Assembly: GCA_026393985.1 (NCBI GenBank)
Contig: JAPKZB010000081.1
Location: 98,136-162,135 of the forward strand
Source: Acidobacteriota bacterium
Lineage (GTDB): Bacteria > Acidobacteriota > Terriglobia > Bryobacterales > Bryobacteraceae
Direction of reading: 5' to 3'
DNA: 64,000 bases
The notes under the pieces are model-generated. The model was not told the DNA's origin. It was given only the letters and a program-made list of their open reading frames with translations, and did not search any database. Positions 59,310 through 64,000 of this stretch are shown here, one piece after another. The number at the start of each line of letters is the position of its first letter. Within the stretch, counting starts at the first letter, position 1. The position numbers and the translations under genes were made by a program.

Positions 59310-60428
59310 ATGCTGAGCTTTGCGGCTTTGTTGGCCGTATCTTTTTACGCCGATGTTTTGCCGATTCTTGAGCGGCGCTGTCTTGGCTGCCATCAGGCGG
59401 GAGAAGCGGCGCCGATGGCGCTCGGCTCCTACGCCGAAGCGCGGCCCTTTGCCAAGGCCATTCGCGATGCGGTGCTCCGGGAATCGATGCCCCCCGGCGG
59501 CGGCTTGCCCCCCACGGAGGTATCCGTGCTGCGGCAGTGGGCGGCCCACCCCGCACCCGGCGCCGGAGCCCGGCCGGCGGCGTTATCGGCACGACCCACA
59601 GTACGGGCCGACCTGTCCCTGCGCATGCCCACGCCCTTCGCCGTCGAATCCGGTACAACCGTCGACTACCAGCACTTCGTGCTGCCCACCGGCCTGGGGA
59701 AGCCGCAATGGATTCAGGCCATCGAAATCCGGCCGGGCAACCGCCGCGTGGTCCACCATGCGGTGGCGTTCGTGCGTACCGCGCGCAGCGAGTTTCTGCG
59801 GGGAGGAAGGCTCTCGGTAGAGGACGAAGTCCTCGGCACCTATCTGCCCGGCGAGGGCGTCCTGCGTTGGCCCGCCGGCTTGGCGAAACTCCTGCCGGCC
59901 GGGGCCGAGATCGTTCTCCAGATGCACTATACCGCTACGGAGAAGGCCGAGCAGGACCAGACGGAGGTACGTCTCGAATTCGGACCACCGCCGCGGGAGC
60001 GGGTCTACACCCTGTCGGTGGCCCAATGGGAGTTTGCCATTCCCCCGTTCGCCAAGTCCTATCCCGTAACAGCGGAGTTCCCCGTACAGACCGGAGTGCG
60101 CGTGCTGGCCGTCACGCCCCATATGCACCTGCGCGGCCGGAGCATGCGGGTGATGGCCGGGGAGGCGCTGATCCTGGACCTGCCACGGTACCGGTTCGAC
60201 TGGCAGTTACGCCGGGTCCTGCACCGGCCCGTGGAGTTAGCCGCCGGAGAGGTAATCCGGGTCGAGGCTACGTTCGACAACTCGCGCAACAACCCGCGCA
60301 ATCCGGACCCCGCGGCCACCGTACGCTGGGGGGAGCAGAGCTGGCAGGAGATGATGGTCGCCTTTGTCGAAGTCGCCATCCCGGCCGCCTGGCCCCCCAC
60401 GGAGATCTACCGCCCCAAGCGGTTCTAG
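59310..60428 (+). CDS. Haem-binding, copper type II monooxygenase-like protein
   Basis: 372 residues from ATG 59310 (TTG 59289 is in frame but would overlap the divergent start). A short signal-like helix precedes the haem site CLGCH (Cys24, Cys27, His28) within ILERRCLGCHQAGEAAP. The rest resembles the PHM/DBH-like copper fold: VVHHAVAFVR, IVLQMHYTATEKAEQDQTEV (split), VTPHMHLRGRSMRV. The His-His and His-x-His motifs are probable copper ligands. It is divergent from the PSD1 gene with shared promoter sequence, so a linked redox role is likely but unproven. Confidence 0.85.
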   Translation: MLSFAALLAVSFYADVLPILERRCLGCHQAGEAAPMALGSYAEARPFAKAIRDAVLRESMPPGGGLPPTEVSVLRQWAAHPAPGAGARPAALSARPTVRADLSLRMPTPFAVESGTTVDYQHFVLPTGLGKPQWIQAIEIRPGNRRVVHHAVAFVRTARSEFLRGGRLSVEDEVLGTYLPGEGVLRWPAGLAKLLPAGAEIVLQMHYTATEKAEQDQTEVRLEFGPPPRERVYTLSVAQWEFAIPPFAKSYPVTAEFPVQTGVRVLAVTPHMHLRGRSMRVMAGEALILDLPRYRFDWQLRRVLHRPVELAAGEVIRVEATFDNSRNNPRNPDPAATVRWGEQSWQEMMVAFVEVAIPAAWPPTEIYRPKRF

Positions 60429-60434
60429 CGCGCT

Positions 60435-61568
60435 TTACGCCATCGGCAGGAACTTCACGCAGACCGGCACGGGCGCCGGAACCGGCTTGCCGACCGGGGA
60501 AAGCTTGCCGGTCGAACCATCGATGCGGAAGACCATCAGCGAGTCCGAATCCTGGTTGGCCGCCACCAGGAACCGGCCCGTGGGATCGATGTTGAAGTTC
60601 CGGGGCGTCTTCCCCTGGGTCGACTCATTGCCGATCCGTTTGATCTTGCCCGAGGCGGCATCGATCGAGAAGATGGCAATCGAGTCATGGCCGCGGTTCG
60701 ATCCGTACACAAAGCGGCCGTTGGGATGGACCACCGTCTCCGCCGTACTGAGGCCGCGGGCGACCGGGATCGGCATCGTCGCTTCAGTGTTGATCTCGGA
60801 CAGCTGACCGGCCGTGCCGTCCCAGTTCATCGCGGTTAGGGTGCAGAGCATCTCGTTGATCACATAGGCCCACTTGCCGTTGGGGTGGAAGGCGAAGTGG
60901 CGCGGCCCGCTCCCCGGGGCTACAGCGAACTCACCGTGGGTAGCCATGGCGCCGCTCCTGGCATTGAACTTGTAGACCATGACGCGATCCTTGCCGAGGT
61001 CGGCCACGACGGCGAAACGGTTCGTCTTATCGAGATTGATCGAATGAGCGTGAGGACCGGACTGCCGGGCCGCATTGGGGCCGAACGGCGCGGCGTGCTG
61101 GAAGAAACCCGTGCGCTTGCCGATCTTTCCATCGGCGGCCAAGGCAAAAGCGGAAGCGCTTCCGCTGCCGTAATTCGCGCAAAGGACAAATTTGCCGTTG
61201 TCGCTGACCTTGACGTGGCAGGGGCCACTGCCGCCGCTGCCCACCTGGTTCAACTGGGTCAGTTTGCCGGTGGCCCGATCGATAGCGTACGCATTGACGG
61301 ACCCCACCTTCTCGCCCCGGAACTCGTCGAGTTCTCCCACCGAGTACAGGAAGTTCCCTTTCGGGTGCAGCGCGAGGAAGGAAGGGTTGGCGGTCTCGAC
61401 AGCAAGGCCGAGGGGCGACAGAATGCCCGAGGCGGCGTCCATCTCATATTGATAGATGCCCTTACTGGCGCCCCGCGTGTACGTTCCCACGTAGACGCGG
61501 AACTTTGCCGGCGCTTGGGCCAGGAGCGGTGCGCTCAACATCATCAAACCGAAATCCCGTCTTTGCAT
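60435..61568 (-). CDS. Lactonase-family beta-propeller (6-phosphogluconolactonase-like), exported
   Basis: 377 residues from ATG 61568, with AGGAGAG 6 bases upstream; codons further back lie in lptD. A Tat-like signal (QRRDFGLMMLSAPLLAQ) precedes a seven-blade propeller (YVGTYTRGASKGIYQYEMD, LALHPKGNFLYSVGELDE, GSGPRHFAFHPNGKWAYVINE in parts, SNRGHDSIAIFSID). YbhE/PGL-type lactonases hydrolyse sugar lactones. Export argues against a role in the pentose phosphate pathway with gnd. It starts 11 bases after the lptD stop, probably in the same transcript. Confidence 0.9.
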   Translation of the reverse strand: MQRRDFGLMMLSAPLLAQAPAKFRVYVGTYTRGASKGIYQYEMDAASGILSPLGLAVETANPSFLALHPKGNFLYSVGELDEFRGEKVGSVNAYAIDRATGKLTQLNQVGSGGSGPCHVKVSDNGKFVLCANYGSGSASAFALAADGKIGKRTGFFQHAAPFGPNAARQSGPHAHSINLDKTNRFAVVADLGKDRVMVYKFNARSGAMATHGEFAVAPGSGPRHFAFHPNGKWAYVINEMLCTLTAMNWDGTAGQLSEINTEATMPIPVARGLSTAETVVHPNGRFVYGSNRGHDSIAIFSIDAASGKIKRIGNESTQGKTPRNFNIDPTGRFLVAANQDSDSLMVFRIDGSTGKLSPVGKPVPAPVPVCVKFLPMA

Positions 61569-61579
61569 GAAGGCTCTCC

Positions 61580-63904
61580 TTAGAACATGCGCTCTTGGCG
61601 GCGCAGGGTACCAAAACTGCCAATGTTGGCTATCGCAAACGATACCAAATATTGGTTTTCGTTGCGCGTGCCGAAACTGAGGCGGCGGAATTGAAAGCTG
61701 AGGCCGCAGCAGTCCGAGTTGTAGCTGAGTTCGGTGGTGGCAAACTGCATTTTCGCCTCCCGGAAGTCGTAGACCCCGGTGTAGCCGGCGCTCCAACCGC
61801 GGCGCCCGGGCGCTCCAATCCCCCCGCGCAGGAGCAACTGATTCGCGTTGGGACTCACCTGCGGGGTTCCCCGCACCTGGTTGTGGCCGATGCCGAAAAA
61901 CGTCTGCCCGAGACGGGCATCGGCAATCACGGTCGAGTTGGTAATCCGCTTGAACAAAGGATCCCAGTCGGTGCGCCATTCGAGTGCGGCCGACCGCAGC
62001 GGCGCCGCGCGCAACACCGAGATGACCGGCGAATAATGACGCGGCCGGTCGATAAAACTGTATCCGGTCAGGGTAGTCGAAGAGAGAAATACGTTGCGGG
62101 ACCCTTCAACCACCGCGCCGCCGAAGGTCGGGTCAAAATAACGGCGCTGCATCACCTGCCAGGAGAGGACCTCACTCACCGTCCCGTTGCGCTTGGCGTA
62201 AAGCCGGTTGGTCAGCGAGACATCGGCCTCGGACGTCGAGGTCAGGATGTCGGCTTCGTCAAACCGGATGATCTCGCGGAAACTGCGCACGCCGGAAACG
62301 TGACGAAACGTGACCCTGGACTCGATGACATGCTTTACCTCGCTTCCCAACCACTTCGGTCCGTGGAAGATGCGCTCGAGTGAAGGCAGCATCAATTCGG
62401 CGCCGAAATCGTTGGCCTGCCGATAGAAGTCCTGGCCGGCGGTGGCAGTTGCCGTTGTGGCCGTCGAAAGGTCTTTGCGGGAGCCGTAGTGGGTGGCGTG
62501 AAATGTGTAGGAGGGCGTCAGGCTGAAACCCTTCCATTGCAGAGAGGCCATCACCCGCGGTGCGAAGTTCAGGCGGTCGGTAAACTGACGCGTGATGAAG
62601 CCAGGTTCCCGGCGCTTGAAGAAGCCGGCACTTGAGTCAAACGAGTACCACACGGGAATGACTTTCCCGAACAGCCGCCGCTCCCGGGTGTGGAAATCGA
62701 GCGACGGCAACTTCCGAATCACCACCTGGTCATCGGGAAGGGTGCTCTGGAAAAACTGGTGGCGGGAAAACTCCACCCCAAAAACGTAGGTATCCCAGCT
62801 CTTCTGCACGTGCCCATCCGAGTTGACCGCAGAGAAGATCGCCTCATTAAAGCTTTGCGTGAAAGCTTGTCGGAAAAGAAATGAAGACAAATAGTTTATG
62901 TTCGCTGCCCCGGTCCATCCCCGCCCCAGCACCGACCTCCCCGAGCCGTTGATCAGAAACCCGCCCTCTTTGATCCGCTCACCGCTATCGGTGAGCCGGC
63001 CGCGATCATTGACCCCATAGAGGTAGAAATTGAAATCGGTACCCTGATGCGGCTTACCACGGAAATTCACCTCATGTGCCAAACCGCGCTGGGTGAACAG
63101 CTGGCCGCGGTACATCGCATCGTAGGAGCGGTTGATAGCCCAGTAGTAACCAACGCCATACATGAAACCCCGACGGGTACTATTACCGAAGTTCGGCGTC
63201 AGGAATCCGCTCTTCCGCGGTTGCTCGGCCAGGGACTTGTAAAACACCGGCGCAAAGAAGATCGGAATCCGGCGAATCCGGAACACCGCGCGGTAGGCCA
63301 GGGCGCGGTCGCCAGGGATGATGTCGAACCGGGGACCCGACAGGCGCCACCACGGCTTGGGCAGAATGCAGTTGGTCAGGAAGCCATCGTACAAGATAAA
63401 GCGATTCTTTATCTTCTCCGCCCAACGCCCCTGAAAATTAAAGGGGTTCTGCGACATGAGCAGCCCCGGCCGGAATTCGATCTTTCCCTGCGCATTACCC
63501 CTTACCTCCGAGAAGGTTCCGGACTCTTCCTTCAAGTTGTACTTCACCTTACCCGCCCACATCTCCTCCGAGCTTGAATAGTTCCTGTAGTAGACGTTGC
63601 CGCGGGCGTCCACGTCCCCGGTGAGTTCGTTGTAGTCGATCTCATCGGCTTTGAGAAGGATTTCGGCGGTCTCCACTTCAGCCGCCCCTCGCAAATGGTA
63701 GATCCGGCCGTCAACCTCCTGCCCAATGGCCCGAACCAGCACTTCATCGGAGGCCGGGGCGTTCGGGCGCAGCGCGGCCGGCTTCCGGGACGCTACGGGC
63801 GGGGCTAAGGGGTCAGCCAATGGCGCCCGCCGCGGAGGCAACACCTGCCCGTAAACTTTTTCTGCAATCAGTATAAAGCCTAGGGCAAACGCTGCCGATA
63901 GCAC
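61580..63904 (-). CDS. lptD: LPS-assembly protein LptD (outer-membrane beta-barrel), start uncertain
   Basis: 774 residues from GTG 63904. An OstA/LptA-like N-terminal domain (VDGRIYHLRGAAEVETAEIL, LKADEIDYNELTGDVDARGN in parts) is followed by the long LptD beta-barrel, with RGFMYGVGYYWAINRSYDAMY, VRTGTP-like turns and an aromatic C-terminus (ERMF). It inserts lipopolysaccharide in the outer membrane and shows the organism is diderm. The frame stays open upstream to the window edge (KQIKDFSSALCC precedes GTG), so the true start may be beyond 64000. TATACT occurs at 63990-63995 on the minus strand. The lactonase follows 11 bases after its stop. Confidence 0.9.
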   Translation of the reverse strand: MLSAAFALGFILIAEKVYGQVLPPRRAPLADPLAPPVASRKPAALRPNAPASDEVLVRAIGQEVDGRIYHLRGAAEVETAEILLKADEIDYNELTGDVDARGNVYYRNYSSSEEMWAGKVKYNLKEESGTFSEVRGNAQGKIEFRPGLLMSQNPFNFQGRWAEKIKNRFILYDGFLTNCILPKPWWRLSGPRFDIIPGDRALAYRAVFRIRRIPIFFAPVFYKSLAEQPRKSGFLTPNFGNSTRRGFMYGVGYYWAINRSYDAMYRGQLFTQRGLAHEVNFRGKPHQGTDFNFYLYGVNDRGRLTDSGERIKEGGFLINGSGRSVLGRGWTGAANINYLSSFLFRQAFTQSFNEAIFSAVNSDGHVQKSWDTYVFGVEFSRHQFFQSTLPDDQVVIRKLPSLDFHTRERRLFGKVIPVWYSFDSSAGFFKRREPGFITRQFTDRLNFAPRVMASLQWKGFSLTPSYTFHATHYGSRKDLSTATTATATAGQDFYRQANDFGAELMLPSLERIFHGPKWLGSEVKHVIESRVTFRHVSGVRSFREIIRFDEADILTSTSEADVSLTNRLYAKRNGTVSEVLSWQVMQRRYFDPTFGGAVVEGSRNVFLSSTTLTGYSFIDRPRHYSPVISVLRAAPLRSAALEWRTDWDPLFKRITNSTVIADARLGQTFFGIGHNQVRGTPQVSPNANQLLLRGGIGAPGRRGWSAGYTGVYDFREAKMQFATTELSYNSDCCGLSFQFRRLSFGTRNENQYLVSFAIANIGSFGTLRRQERMF

Positions 63905-64000
63905 GAGTGCGGTTGAAGAGAGGCAGCAAAGTGCGGACGAAAAGTCTTTGATTTGCTTGGGAATAATGGTTGTGAAAGCGGCGAGTCGTAGTATAGTACT

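Noticed and set aside
60435-61568. Lactonase-fold gene as the pentose-phosphate pathway partner of gnd
   Set aside because: It carries an export signal and lies more than 40 kb from gnd, next to lptD; a cytoplasmic pathway role is unlikely.
1-64000. CRISPR arrays, insertion sequences, integrases, tRNA or rRNA genes
   Set aside because: No direct-repeat array with spacers, no transposase or integrase motifs, and no tRNA cloverleaf or rRNA signature found in the few gaps.

Overview
The window looks like chromosomal DNA of an acidobacterium of the Bryobacterales / Solibacter type. It is GC-rich, carries LptD (so a Gram-negative outer membrane), two secreted proteins with the Solibacter-type C-terminal domain known as TIGR03437, two DUF1549/DUF1553 + DUF1501 gene pairs typical of Acidobacteria and Planctomycetes, and menaquinone genes of the futalosine route. 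There are no rRNA or tRNA genes, no CRISPR, no insertion sequence and no phage genes, so this is ordinary core and accessory chromosome.

Layout. 1-3.2 kb: end of a peptidoglycan amidase, a PmpA/PmpB-type YeeE/YedE transporter pair and an unusual zinc-ribbon SDR protein. 3.2-4.7 kb: a decayed Ig-like repeat surface protein. 4.7-9.6 kb (minus strand): alanine aminotransferase, DNA topoisomerase I and DprA. 9.6-13.8 kb: two small conserved proteins, a secreted NHL-repeat/TIGR03437 protein and a secreted protein of unknown function. 13.8-20.2 kb: a plus-strand carbohydrate island with an alpha/alpha-barrel protein, a fused GT2-GT4 glycosyltransferase, 6-phosphogluconate dehydrogenase and an AGE-family epimerase. 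20.2-24.2 kb: HDOD regulator, HAD phosphatase, multidomain methyltransferase and a small unknown. 24.2-27.7 kb: first DUF1553/DUF1501 pair. 27.7-32 kb: ychF, mqnE-mqnP, a DUF192 lipoprotein and larB. 32-36.4 kb: a small unknown, a RodZ-like HTH protein, then a GT2, two methyltransferases and a cupin. 36.5-42.1 kb: ECF sigma factor, msrP, an S66 carboxypeptidase, an isoprenylcysteine-type methyltransferase and glgB. 42.1-45.5 kb: adenosine-deaminase-like protein, sialidase-like protein, Nudix hydrolase, a broken cysE and a solitary nuoA. 45.5-55.6 kb: a TIGR03437 protein and then a run of tightly packed genes (AlaX-type editing protein, small unknown, nth, lipoprotein, membrane glycosyltransferase, BadF-type kinase, M20 peptidase, pgk). 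55.6-64 kb: second DUF1501/DUF1553 pair, a haem-copper monooxygenase-like protein, a lactonase and lptD, which is open at the window edge.

Genes are packed tightly, with many 4-bp stop/start overlaps and several divergent pairs whose start codons lie 0-25 bp apart. The most striking signal is promoter architecture. About sixteen genes that begin a transcription unit have a TANNNT hexamer 6-9 bases before the ATG, GTG or TTG. This is the geometry of leaderless mRNAs. In three divergent pairs the hexamers for the two directions overlap within a few bases. Genes inside operons instead use stop/start overlap or a Shine-Dalgarno sequence.

Other points worth a second look are a cysE with an internal deletion and frameshift, paired inserted modules in the NHL/TIGR03437 protein, a beta-sandwich module shared by a methyltransferase and a lipoprotein, a three-hairpin intergenic region, and blocks of strong strand asymmetry that do not follow gene orientation.
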